64,000 nt of DNA. It comes from CAYZJB01 sp964478735 (lineage in GTDB: Bacteria; CLD3; SB21). The position numbers and the translations under genes were made by a program. The stretch spans positions 1 to 64,000 of the forward strand of contig CAYZJB010000005.1 of assembly GCA_964478735.1 (NCBI GenBank), given 5' to 3'. Within the stretch, counting starts at the first letter, position 1. Every line of letters starts with the position of its first letter. The notes beneath the pieces are model-generated. The model did no database searches and was not told the origin of the DNA. It saw nothing but the letters and a program-made list of their open reading frames with translations. Positions 19,401 to 26,059 of the stretch are shown piece after piece.

Positions 19401-19602
19401 GGCACGTCTCCCGTTTTCGGCGGATAACGAGATTTCATTGATCCACGCCATTTTTAATGAAGTGCCGGAGCCGCCATCGAGGTGGAATTCGTCGGTACCT
19501 CCGGCGTTGGAAACGATCGTATTGCGGTGTCTGTCGAAAGGCCCTGAGGACCGCTACACGACGGCACTTGCCGTCGGCGAAGCCCTGTCGAACGTCCGAT
19601 AA
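16495..19602 (+). CDS. Beta-propeller/Y_Y_Y periplasmic sensor fused to Ser/Thr protein kinase
   Basis: 1035-residue transmembrane kinase. A signal peptide (cleavage AVYA-QK) precedes two-component-regulator-propeller repeats (about residues 20-640, many copies of a W-x-G-T/D-G-L pattern such as GYLWMATAGGLQVYDG), a Y_Y_Y domain (about 655-720), one membrane helix (about 735-752) and a complete Hanks-type kinase (about 772-1035). The kinase has the Gly loop LGEGAMGSV, catalytic Lys in VALKIL, HRDLKTDN, DFG in MDFGLSK and an APEQI P+1 segment, so it should be active. In known propeller sensors of the FCB group the output is a His kinase; here it is a Ser/Thr kinase. The ATG at 16495 overlaps the upstream stop. 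The sigma-54 activator 42 bp downstream is a likely target. Confidence 0.9.
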   Translation: MKASLLLLILPGAVYAQKLSMRVFSTRDGLHPFSVERIVQDRRGYLWMATAGGLQVYDGKRFQTYTSRDGLGGDNVRTLVEDTSGFLWVGTLNGGLTRVRRSSNWNYEFKVFQSMLPDPSVVSLFCDSRGQLWAGTKNGVCRVNVRGDSVAVQSFLPGKQVTLITETQDGIVWFGAQHHRLYRLSNETWDSLDVFGPEPNGWVSSLLEIGPGDLWVSSFARGARRLKYSTTSLAIDSSRNAFVTRAIFCGLRDNKIRLWFGSAGEGILTWDGSLYGSITKANGLPDDMITTLFEDRDGAIWVGTFNVHLVRLNPYRLLQHDRDVGVAGNLVTDIVESKDGGLWVASYQDGLTRRDPTGTWIRYGPAEGFPASNVYALYEDRSERLWVSTLFDRGVFVRRTDRFETFRPNDPKFSGVLCFFEDRRGNLWIGTDVDGVHRLAPDGQLTTMAMEQGLAGRRVFSIHETADGRLWFGCGQPTRLPEAGGVSVFDPSTEKMEIFIPDSSFKSKWVTSVYVDRRQRLWFGTRYDGLIRVEDDSTRSWTTTDGLLANAVVSLAEDTSGRLWIGTIKGIQIMDGDDLFTLTSANGLFSDEIQENVIVPTRDGTMWVGTSQGALQIEMGIARSRHSVTVSLDRIAVNQVPRPLEDLTRLSYDENSIEFSFSSIDYTSSGPLEYRFYLEGFDADWQPSTTRDYAAYTNLPAGSYRFHVQSRGMNSAWSAVATAAVTISPAVWQTWWFRGIVLIFVVSISPRLISGSKQLWLQLKKWRRGRILGQYRLLSVLGEGAMGSVYIALDRVDGKRVALKILNEKLTDDEENRNRFAREARIMSQLRHDHVVEVYATGTWQGRGYIAMEVLTGGSLRQYIRQHHPLPQDVALKIMKGIADGLDYIHSRHVLHRDLKTDNIMLDGERKPKIMDFGLSKSVLATRMTQHGTLLGTLGYVAPEQIMGARVDERSDIFSLGAIYYELLTARLPFSADNEISLIHAIFNEVPEPPSRWNSSVPPALETIVLRCLSKGPEDRYTTALAVGEALSNVR

Positions 19603-19644
19603 TCCTCTTGCAAACGCGCGCAGCTTCGTTCTACATTTGCGCGT

Positions 19645-21372
19645 ATGCCGACTCTTGCTCAACAACTTGAAAAAATCCGCGACGAACTGGAATCGAATGT
19701 CAAATCGATGTCTCGAGATTTCAGCGGTCTGCAGGGCGAAGCCAGATCCGTTCGCGAGAACATTGCGAAAATTTTTAAAAACCTTCTCGAACAGCAGCGA
19801 TCGATCAATTCTGCCCTCGGCAATGCCATGTCCGAAGCGCGTCAGTTAGAAATCCGCTGTAGCGAGATCGGAACCGAAAGGGACCGGTTGAAAGCCCTGT
19901 ACCATGCCGGCGTTTCGCTTAATTCCAAAGCAGAAGTCGAATCGGTACTGGAATATGCGATTGATCAGGTCACCATCCATCTGCGGGCCGAACGCGGTTT
20001 TTTGATTTTGATCGACGACCGTCTCGAGCGCGAATATTTCGTCAGCAAGAATTTTGACGGTGAAGATATCGATCATCCCGCCGAAGAGGTCTGCCAGACC
20101 GTCATTCGCAAAACCGTCGAAGCCCTGCAGCCGCTTAAGGTGGACGACGACTCGCTTACGGAATCGATCGTGAAGCAAGGGAGCTTCATCAAACTCGGCC
20201 TGCGTTCTGTACTGTCGGTTCCGGTCCTGTACCGAAAACAACTGCTGGGAGTCGTCTATCTGGACCGGCGGCAGGACGATCGGACATTCAGCGAAAGCGA
20301 TCTGGGTTTTCTGATTGCGTTTGCGGGGCAGATCGCAGTTCGCGTGTTCGAACTGAAACGATCATTAGCCCAGGTGGCGGAATACGAAAAACGCGACAAA
20401 AACCGATTGGAAGAATTACGGGGCCGTTTCAATTTTTCCGAAATCATCGGTCGAAGTGAAAAACTGGTTCGGGTACTCGAACTGGCCGCCAAAGTCGCTC
20501 CAAGCGAAGCCAACGTCCTCATTGTCGGAGAAAGCGGTGTCGGCAAGGAACTCATCGCACGCGCGATCCATTACAACAGCGATCGCTGTGAAATGAGGTT
20601 TGTCGCGATCAACTGCGGTGCCATCCCCTCGGAGCTTCTTGAGTCGGAACTGTTCGGGTACGAACCGGGCGCCTTTACAGGTGCCGTCAGGCAAAAACCC
20701 GGTAAATTCGAACTGGCCCACGGCGGCACGATCTTTCTGGATGAAATCGGCGAATTATCCGTGCAATTACAGGTTAAAATTCTGCGCGTCGTCCAGATGA
20801 AGGAAATCGAACGCCTCGGTGGTACCATACCGAAGCGGATAGACATTCGTTTGATTGCAGCGACGAACCGAAACCTTGGTGAACTGGTCAAGTCGGGTCA
20901 ATTCCGCGAGGATTTATATTATCGCCTGAAAGTCGTCGAAATCGAATTACCGCCATTGCGAGAACGAAGGGACGACATCGGGTTGCTGATTCACCACTTT
21001 CTCAACAAACACAGCAATGGAAAGGCCTTTAAGATTGCCGACGAAGCACTGGACGTTCTGGAACAGTATCGGTGGGACGGCAACGTCCGGGAGTTGGAAA
21101 ACGTCATCCAACGTGCCATTGTTCTTTCCGAGTCCGACACCATCATGGTGGGTGACCTTCCGGTCGAAATCGTGGCAAATTCTGAAAGCGATTATCGTAT
21201 TACCAGAGATCTTCCTCTGGATGCCGCAGAAACTGATTTTCGCCGATGGTATGTGCTGAGAGCGCTTCGAAAAACCAATTCGAATAAGACAAAAGCTGCC
21301 GAATTACTCGGGATCAATCGTACCCACTTTTTTCGTATGCTCGCCCAACTGGGTATTTCCGATACCGATTGA
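19645..21372 (+). CDS. GAF-domain sigma-54-dependent transcriptional activator
   Basis: 575-residue bacterial enhancer-binding protein. Residues 1-75 are a coiled coil, 75-225 a GAF domain, 260-490 the AAA+ domain with Walker A GESGVGKE (about 294), the sigma-54 contact loop GAFTGA (about 342) and Walker B TIFLDEIGE, and 535-575 a Fis-type helix-turn-helix (KTKAAELLGINRTHF). It should remodel RNA polymerase-sigma-54 at distant promoters. There is no receiver domain, so input must reach it by ligand or phosphorylation through the coil/GAF part. It lies 42 bp after the propeller-Ser/Thr kinase, making that kinase the obvious candidate partner (inference). No -24/-12 promoter was recognised in the window. 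Confidence 0.92.
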   Translation: MPTLAQQLEKIRDELESNVKSMSRDFSGLQGEARSVRENIAKIFKNLLEQQRSINSALGNAMSEARQLEIRCSEIGTERDRLKALYHAGVSLNSKAEVESVLEYAIDQVTIHLRAERGFLILIDDRLEREYFVSKNFDGEDIDHPAEEVCQTVIRKTVEALQPLKVDDDSLTESIVKQGSFIKLGLRSVLSVPVLYRKQLLGVVYLDRRQDDRTFSESDLGFLIAFAGQIAVRVFELKRSLAQVAEYEKRDKNRLEELRGRFNFSEIIGRSEKLVRVLELAAKVAPSEANVLIVGESGVGKELIARAIHYNSDRCEMRFVAINCGAIPSELLESELFGYEPGAFTGAVRQKPGKFELAHGGTIFLDEIGELSVQLQVKILRVVQMKEIERLGGTIPKRIDIRLIAATNRNLGELVKSGQFREDLYYRLKVVEIELPPLRERRDDIGLLIHHFLNKHSNGKAFKIADEALDVLEQYRWDGNVRELENVIQRAIVLSESDTIMVGDLPVEIVANSESDYRITRDLPLDAAETDFRRWYVLRALRKTNSNKTKAAELLGINRTHFFRMLAQLGISDTD

Positions 21373-21552
21373 GTCGTCGAAAAGCGACTTGATCATCCTC
21401 TCCTCCGTCGTATGAATGCGACGATATGCCTCATCTATTCGTCTAAGTAACACAAAACCAAGCCGACTTTTTCCGGTACAAAAATTGTCCCTCCTGGTGT
21501 ATCGACCACTTAACCCGACTTGTTAAAACCGGCGGTGATGCCGCCGGATCTT

Positions 21553-21747
21553 ATGACAAAAAAGCGAATTTTAATTCTACATCGGGACGTTGAGGAACTT
21601 GCATCCATGCGCCAGTTGCTGGTCAAGTCCGGCTTTGAAGTAATCACGGCATCCAACTGGGATACGGCGGTACGTCTCGCCTCGGGCCTTCAAGTGGACT
21701 ACGTATTGATGGATGCCGCTCAGACCGACTGGACTCGTAAACGCTGA
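21553..21747 (+). pseudogene. Truncated response-regulator receiver domain
   Basis: 64 residues that match only the first half of a receiver domain: strand 1 RILILHRD (the usual Asp pair is replaced), helix 1, strand 2 FEVITAS, helix 2, and strand 3 DYVLMD with the expected phosphoacceptor Asp. The frame then stops; the switch Thr, the Lys and the last two beta-alpha units are missing (families are about 115-125 residues). No continuation was seen in the following bases. An ATG at 21520 in the same frame would add 11 residues. Probably a decayed gene downstream of the sigma-54 activator, or possibly a small pseudo-receiver. Confidence 0.5.
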
Positions 21748-21793
21748 CCGTATTTCGGAAACGGTCGCATTCATCATACAGAGGAGGAGAATC

Positions 21794-22142
21794 ATGAGAA
21801 ACGGATGCGGATTCATGATCTGACTTACCATGGCAGGCGGATTACAGGCAGGCGATGATCGTCCTAAAGCAATACCGGTCTGGACCTTAAAGGCGAAGAA
21901 AAACATCACGAATGTCGCCGAGGTTCTGGGCGGTTCCGCACTCTTTGCCCGTGACGGTGATTACGTAATGGTCGTCAATGTGTGCCGTGAGTACAAACTC
22001 GAATTTGTACCTCGTTGACGAGGCGAATATGACCGCGAAATGGAAGGCCAAACGGGAAGGTAAAGGTGAGGTGCTGATGTCGGAGAAAAACGGACTCCTT
22101 CTCGATATCGATGGGAAAAATATGTTTGCCTATAAACTATAA
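21794..22142 (+). pseudogene. Small exported protein gene with in-frame stop and frameshift
   Basis: A strong ribosome site (GAGGAGGAG, 21782-21790) precedes an ATG at 21794. The frame reads MRNGCGFMI, then TGA at 21821-21823, then continues without further stop as LTMAGGLQAGDDRPKA (signal-peptide-like) and a beta-rich segment containing WTLKAKKNITNV and FARDGDYVMVVN up to a stop at 22016. From about 21980-22005 the plausible coding switches to the third frame: NLYLVDEANMTAKWKAK and so on, to the TAA at 22140-22142. A Trp codon to TGA change plus a one-base frameshift would explain both breaks. Either a pseudogene or assembly/sequencing errors. Family not recognised. Confidence 0.45.
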
Positions 22143-22168
22143 TAAACCGTTTACCCCGGTCAGGGAAT

Positions 22169-22197
22169 TTGAATTCATAAGCAATTTGAGTTACCTT
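22169..22197 (+). promoter_or_regulatory. Candidate promoter of lipoprotein gene
   Basis: TTGAAT (22169-22174) and TACCTT (22192-22197) are 17 bp apart and lie about 50 bp before the ATG at 22250. The match is moderate. Confidence 0.35.
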
Positions 22198-22249
22198 GTT
22201 ACGAGGTTCTCGATTAACTTTCACAACTCAATTTTGCGAGGAGAACAAC

Positions 22250-23095
22250 ATGAAAGGATTCTTTGCAACGATTTTGGCGCTGGCATTTGTGCTCGCTGCC
22301 TGTACCGACAGCGCCAATAAGACCGATAATTTCAACACCCAGGCTGAAGCCGAGGCGGCGGTAGCGCAAAATAAAGCTACAATTGGGCTGGCCGTGGAGC
22401 TGGCCCTGCTCGCTGTTCAACAAACCGACTTTGACGGTTCGTTTACCGGTGGTGTGCCTTTGTTTAAGAACTCTACCGGCAAAAGGACGCGGTTTAACCG
22501 CCCGATGGACGATACCACCACGTACAATTCAACGACGGGATGGTGGACATACGAGGAGCACGAAACGGAGGTTGAAGAAGACGGCACCTATAACCTTGAT
22601 GCCCTGTTTCAGTTGCGGTTCACTCCTCGCGACGGGATCGGACTGCCTACGGATGCGACTGATAAAATGGAATATGTTGCCGATGTCGATTGGGATTTTG
22701 ACGGAACCGATGGAGATTTTATTTTCTCCTACCTGTCGGAGCTTGTGTTTACCGGTCTTGCCGCGTTCAATGATACGACTGGCGATGCGGTCATGAACGG
22801 TTCGACCGATTTTGACTGGGAGATCACCTCGGACGCAGGTCAACAGTCGTTCTCGTTCGAATACACGTATGATATTGATTACAACAGCGTTGCGTTTGCC
22901 AACGGAGCCGACTATCCGAAGAGCGGTAGTGTCGATTTTGTCGTCCGGTTGAACATCACGCCCACCATAGAAGGATTTGACGAATACAACGTCGCGGGTA
23001 CGATTACGTTTGACGGCGACAATACGGCCACGCTCGTCTTCGGCGGATGGAATTTTGTGATCAACCTGGATACCGGCGATATTACTCCTGCGTAA
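22250..23095 (+). CDS. Hypothetical lipoprotein
   Basis: 281-residue exported lipoprotein of unknown function. The signal peptide MKGFFATILALAFVLAAC ends in a lipobox (LAAC), predicting lipidation by Lgt and anchoring to the inner or outer membrane. The mature part is acidic and beta-rich with many Asp/Thr/Asn residues and repeated short strands (for example WDFDGTDGDFIFSYLSEL, DFDWEITSDAGQQSFSFEY). No catalytic motif is seen. The frame is open 18 codons further upstream, but the ATG at 22250 has a good ribosome site (GCGAGGAGAA) and begins the signal peptide. It is monocistronic, ended by the terminator at 23111-23137. Confidence 0.8.
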   Translation: MKGFFATILALAFVLAACTDSANKTDNFNTQAEAEAAVAQNKATIGLAVELALLAVQQTDFDGSFTGGVPLFKNSTGKRTRFNRPMDDTTTYNSTTGWWTYEEHETEVEEDGTYNLDALFQLRFTPRDGIGLPTDATDKMEYVADVDWDFDGTDGDFIFSYLSELVFTGLAAFNDTTGDAVMNGSTDFDWEITSDAGQQSFSFEYTYDIDYNSVAFANGADYPKSGSVDFVVRLNITPTIEGFDEYNVAGTITFDGDNTATLVFGGWNFVINLDTGDITPA

Positions 23096-23110
23096 GCCTT
23101 CAGCATGATA

Positions 23111-23137
23111 AAAAGGCCGCTTGCAGCGGCCTTTTTT
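23111..23137. terminator. Bidirectional rho-independent terminator
   Basis: Stem GGCCGC (23115-23120), 5-nt loop and GCGGCC (23126-23131), with A-run before and T-run after (AAAA/TTTTTT). It serves the lipoprotein gene on plus and the mobA end of the uvrB-sigma operon on minus; the last mobA codons overlap its flank. Confidence 0.9.
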
Positions 23138-23744
23138 ATTTTCCCGATATGGTTTTTTGAAGTTCCAACGCGGTTCGGTAATCGTCGGGCGTATTCATGT
23201 TGAAAAAAACATGAGGATGGATATGCTCCTCGATTTCCAATGCATCGAGAGATGCGAGGCGGATTTTTGAAAATAATTTTTTGATTTCAAATCGGCCTTC
23301 TTCCAACATTTCCGTAACGGTCGGCAGGCACTGTTTCGAATACAGCGCGCAGAGCGGTTCCCAGTATCCGTTTTTTATCGGAACGACGGCGTCGATATCG
23401 GAGTGGATCCGGGACGCCATGATTTCCACGACGCGATGGTCAAAAAACGGCAGGTCGCACGCCACGATAAAACTCCACGGCGTCGTGCTGTACGTCAGTC
23501 CTGCGTGAATCCCCGCCAGTGCAGAGTCCGTGGAATACTTATCGCCGTGAACGGGTACATTGTTCATGCGAATGAATTCTGGAAATTTTGCCGTACACCG
23601 TACGTCCTCGCAGACGATGTTCAACTCGTCAACCAAGCATTGCCCGACGGTGGAATTAGAAAATGGGAGCAGATATTTATCTGCTCCCATTCTCGCTGAC
23701 TTGCCTCCGAGGAGGATGACTCCTCCGATGGTTGAAAATTTCAC
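23136..23744 (-). CDS. mobA: Molybdenum cofactor guanylyltransferase-like nucleotidyltransferase
   Basis: 202-residue nucleotidyltransferase of the MobA type, which attaches GMP to molybdopterin. The signature GGVILLGGKSARMGADKYL is at the N-terminus, followed by the metal-binding region IVACDLPFF (about residue 95). Length agrees with MobA (190-210). It overlaps the upstream anti-sigma-like gene by 4 bp and is the last gene before a bidirectional terminator. Other molybdenum-cofactor genes are absent from the window, so the substrate call rests on the family alone. Confidence 0.82.
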   Translation of the reverse strand: MKFSTIGGVILLGGKSARMGADKYLLPFSNSTVGQCLVDELNIVCEDVRCTAKFPEFIRMNNVPVHGDKYSTDSALAGIHAGLTYSTTPWSFIVACDLPFFDHRVVEIMASRIHSDIDAVVPIKNGYWEPLCALYSKQCLPTVTEMLEEGRFEIKKLFSKIRLASLDALEIEEHIHPHVFFNMNTPDDYRTALELQKTISGK

Positions 23745-24619
23745 TTTGGACGTCGAACGGCTCGCTTGAATCGTTCAGCCGACTTCAGGTCGACACGGTA
23801 TGCCACGGTATCCGCCGTGATGAGAAGTTCTGTCGTGTTGTCGGTGAGCAGAGCATTGTGAAAACGAGAGAGGTACCGAGAATTGTCAAGATAGACGCTC
23901 AATTGGTCCTTTTCGTAATGCACGTAAAAGGATTCCAGCTGTCCGTCCCGGTCTTCAACAGGGACCTTGATATTGACGGCGCTCAGATCGCTTGGATTCT
24001 TGAAAAAGACGCGCGTTGGGATGGTGTCACCGGTTGCGCTATATAACGTCGCCGAGACTTCATTCGGTCGAAGCATGGCCATGGACTGTGCGTTCAACTT
24101 ATTTCGCTGTTTGGATATCGTCGCGGCGGCAGGAGCAGAAAGACGGGGCGGTTTTTGGCGAATGTCTTTTTTAGGCACGGATGCCGGTTGCTCAATCTCT
24201 TCCGATTTTTTAGCCATCGCAGAATCGACTTTCAGCGGCCGTTTTATTTTTTCCTGGCTTTCGGCAACGGGAGTCAGATCGGGATCGGGTTGAATGAAAG
24301 TTGCCACCCACCAGGCCGTTCCCGCCAGGATAACCAGGGCGGCCACAGCCTTCAGGAAAAGGGCCGGAGTCCAGACGATGCGGTTGCTTTTTTGTTTTCC
24401 GGCTAATTCATGAGCGAGTCTTGCACGCAGGTCGTGGCGCCCTAAAACGCGTATGCCGGCAATCGCTTTGGCTTGCAGGGCGATCGCGTTTTCAAGTTCC
24501 GGATGTTGACGGCGGAGCTCGCCGAGTCGACGTTCTTCGTCCGGCCTCAAACGGTTCAGGACGAACCGTTCCAGGATTTCATCGTTATCGAGCCATTGCT
24601 GTTGGGTAGGGTCGATCAT
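23741..24619 (-). CDS. Anti-sigma-factor-like single-pass membrane protein
   Basis: 292-residue protein. A soluble N-terminal helical region (about 1-80, DNDEILERFVLNRLRPDEERRL) is followed by one membrane helix (about 90-110, AVAALVILAGTAWWVATFI) and a periplasmic part with a Pro/Lys-rich linker and a beta-rich end. The layout and position directly after an ECF sigma gene (stop TAG immediately followed by ATG) fit a membrane-tethered anti-sigma factor, though no canonical zinc-binding HxxxCxxC is present. The function is inferred from context. It overlaps mobA by 4 bp. Confidence 0.65.
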   Translation of the reverse strand: MIDPTQQQWLDNDEILERFVLNRLRPDEERRLGELRRQHPELENAIALQAKAIAGIRVLGRHDLRARLAHELAGKQKSNRIVWTPALFLKAVAALVILAGTAWWVATFIQPDPDLTPVAESQEKIKRPLKVDSAMAKKSEEIEQPASVPKKDIRQKPPRLSAPAAATISKQRNKLNAQSMAMLRPNEVSATLYSATGDTIPTRVFFKNPSDLSAVNIKVPVEDRDGQLESFYVHYEKDQLSVYLDNSRYLSRFHNALLTDNTTELLITADTVAYRVDLKSAERFKRAVRRPK

Positions 24620-25201
24620 CTAAATGGCTTTCTTTACCAGCGCTTCGAGTTCTTTTTTACATTGCCACTTTTTTGCTTTGGCAACGTCCGTGTTACTGAA
24701 ATTCAACGCACGAGCGATATCTTCCATTCCGCGCTCTTCGAGATAAAACATGGTCAATACCTTGCGGCAGGTCGGTCCCAAACGTTCGATGCTCCTCAGA
24801 ATAACGCTGAATTCTTCCGATCGAATGACGCTTTTAAGCGCATCGATCGGTTCGTCATCGGCAAAGGTGTCATTCAGTTCGGTGACCTTGCCGAGTTTGC
24901 GTTTGTTGATTTCCCGGAGCCATTTGTTCCGTACAACGGAATAGACGTACGTGCTGATTTTGGACGTCAGGTCGAAGTTTTTGTGGCAGACGTTTTCCCA
25001 GAGTACGACCAGCGCATCCTGCAACATGTCTTCGGCATCTTCCGGCCGGCCGCTGTTATCCAAGACGTATTTCCGAACCATTGCAATGTTATTGTGGTAC
25101 AGATCCACCAATGCTCTTTCGTCTCCATTCCGGATGCGTTCAATGACTTTCTGATCGGTTTCGATCGTCGCCGTTTCGTATGGCGCAAATTCCTGCTTCA
25201 T
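24620..25201 (-). CDS. ECF-type RNA polymerase sigma factor
   Basis: 193-residue sigma-70-family factor with only regions 2 and 4. Region 2 contains RNGDERALVDLYH, the -10-recognition stretch EDAEDMLQDALVVLWEN and ISTYVYSVVRNKWLREINKRK. Region 4 contains RLGPTCRKVLTMFYLEERGMEDIARALNFSNTDVAKAK type helices, with the recognition helix near residue 165-180. The downstream gene encodes its probable anti-sigma factor, starting with no gap. Upstream, 51 bp away, is a TPR lipoprotein. Promoter specificity cannot be told. Confidence 0.9.
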   Translation of the reverse strand: MKQEFAPYETATIETDQKVIERIRNGDERALVDLYHNNIAMVRKYVLDNSGRPEDAEDMLQDALVVLWENVCHKNFDLTSKISTYVYSVVRNKWLREINKRKLGKVTELNDTFADDEPIDALKSVIRSEEFSVILRSIERLGPTCRKVLTMFYLEERGMEDIARALNFSNTDVAKAKKWQCKKELEALVKKAI

Positions 25202-25252
25202 TCCCGGTCCAGCGTGAATTAATGGCGGTTTGACGGTGATTGTAAATTAAGT

Positions 25253-26059
25253 TTATGAGCTTTTTTTAACTTCGCAACGGCCTTTTTTAGAGTCTGTCCG
25301 GCGCATGCGGAGCTCTCGGACCCGGATTTTCAATAATCCGATTTTTTCTCGGTCGGAAATAGTCGGAAGATGCCGTTCGAGCGCCCGGATGGCGTCGTCA
25401 TAACGGCCGAGCGATTCATAAACGTCGGCCAGTGTAAACATTCGTTCGCCGATAGAACTATCCAGTCTCGTACAATTTTCCAAATACGGCAGGGCTCGGT
25501 CCGGCTGTCCGTTGTTCGCGTAAAACATACCCAAAGCGGCGCTGTACCGCGCTTCACCGGGGGCCAACCGGTAGGCCGTTGCCAGTTCGGTTTCCGCTTC
25601 GTTTAAGCGGCGGGCAAGGATCAGACCATGACCGAGGTTATAGTGCGCAGAGGCTAGGTCGGGTTCAAGCCGCAGTGCCTCACGATAGGCGTCCATGGCT
25701 TCATGGAGACGCCCTTGAGCGCCCAAGACGTTACCCAGATTGTTATAAGCCGCGGCGTCGGGACGGATGCTGATGGCCCTCCGGTAAGACGTCTCCGCTT
25801 GTTGGAATGCGCCCATACGTTCGGATAGGCTGGCCAGCTGAAAATGGGCTTCCCGGCATTCGGCGTTTATGAGGATGGCCTTCCGGTATGCTTCGGCGGC
25901 ATCGGACATCTTTCCATCACGCTCTAGACTCAAACCCAATTCAACCGAGGCAAGGGCCTCATTTTCTTTATTTGATCTCGCGCAGCCGTCGCATCCTGAA
26001 CTGCTAATCAGCACCATAAAAAGACCGATCCCACTTGAAAAAAATCGAATGGACATCAT
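25253..26059 (-). CDS. TPR-repeat lipoprotein
   Basis: 268-residue exported lipoprotein. The signal peptide ends in a lipobox-like SSSGC (about residue 23). The mature region is a string of about six tetratricopeptide repeats (residues 35-245) with the standard small/aromatic pattern, for example GKMSDAAEAYRKAILINAE and GRLHEAMDAYREALRLEPD. TPR domains scaffold protein complexes; a partner is not evident. The start overlaps the uvrB stop (ATGATG/TGA), and the ECF sigma gene follows after 51 bp, so it may belong to the regulated envelope-stress unit. Confidence 0.85.
   Translation of the reverse strand: MMSIRFFSSGIGLFMVLISSSGCDGCARSNKENEALASVELGLSLERDGKMSDAAEAYRKAILINAECREAHFQLASLSERMGAFQQAETSYRRAISIRPDAAAYNNLGNVLGAQGRLHEAMDAYREALRLEPDLASAHYNLGHGLILARRLNEAETELATAYRLAPGEARYSAALGMFYANNGQPDRALPYLENCTRLDSSIGERMFTLADVYESLGRYDDAIRALERHLPTISDREKIGLLKIRVRELRMRRTDSKKGRCEVKKSS

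Noticed and set aside
19617..19644. Possible hairpin ACGCGC/GCGCGT just before the sigma-54 activator
   Set aside because: Only 6 bp with a loop of more than 10 nt and no T-run; too weak for a terminator or riboswitch.
24473..25222. 249-codon plus-strand frame across the sigma/anti-sigma genes
   Set aside because: Antisense shadow of two adjacent convincing genes.
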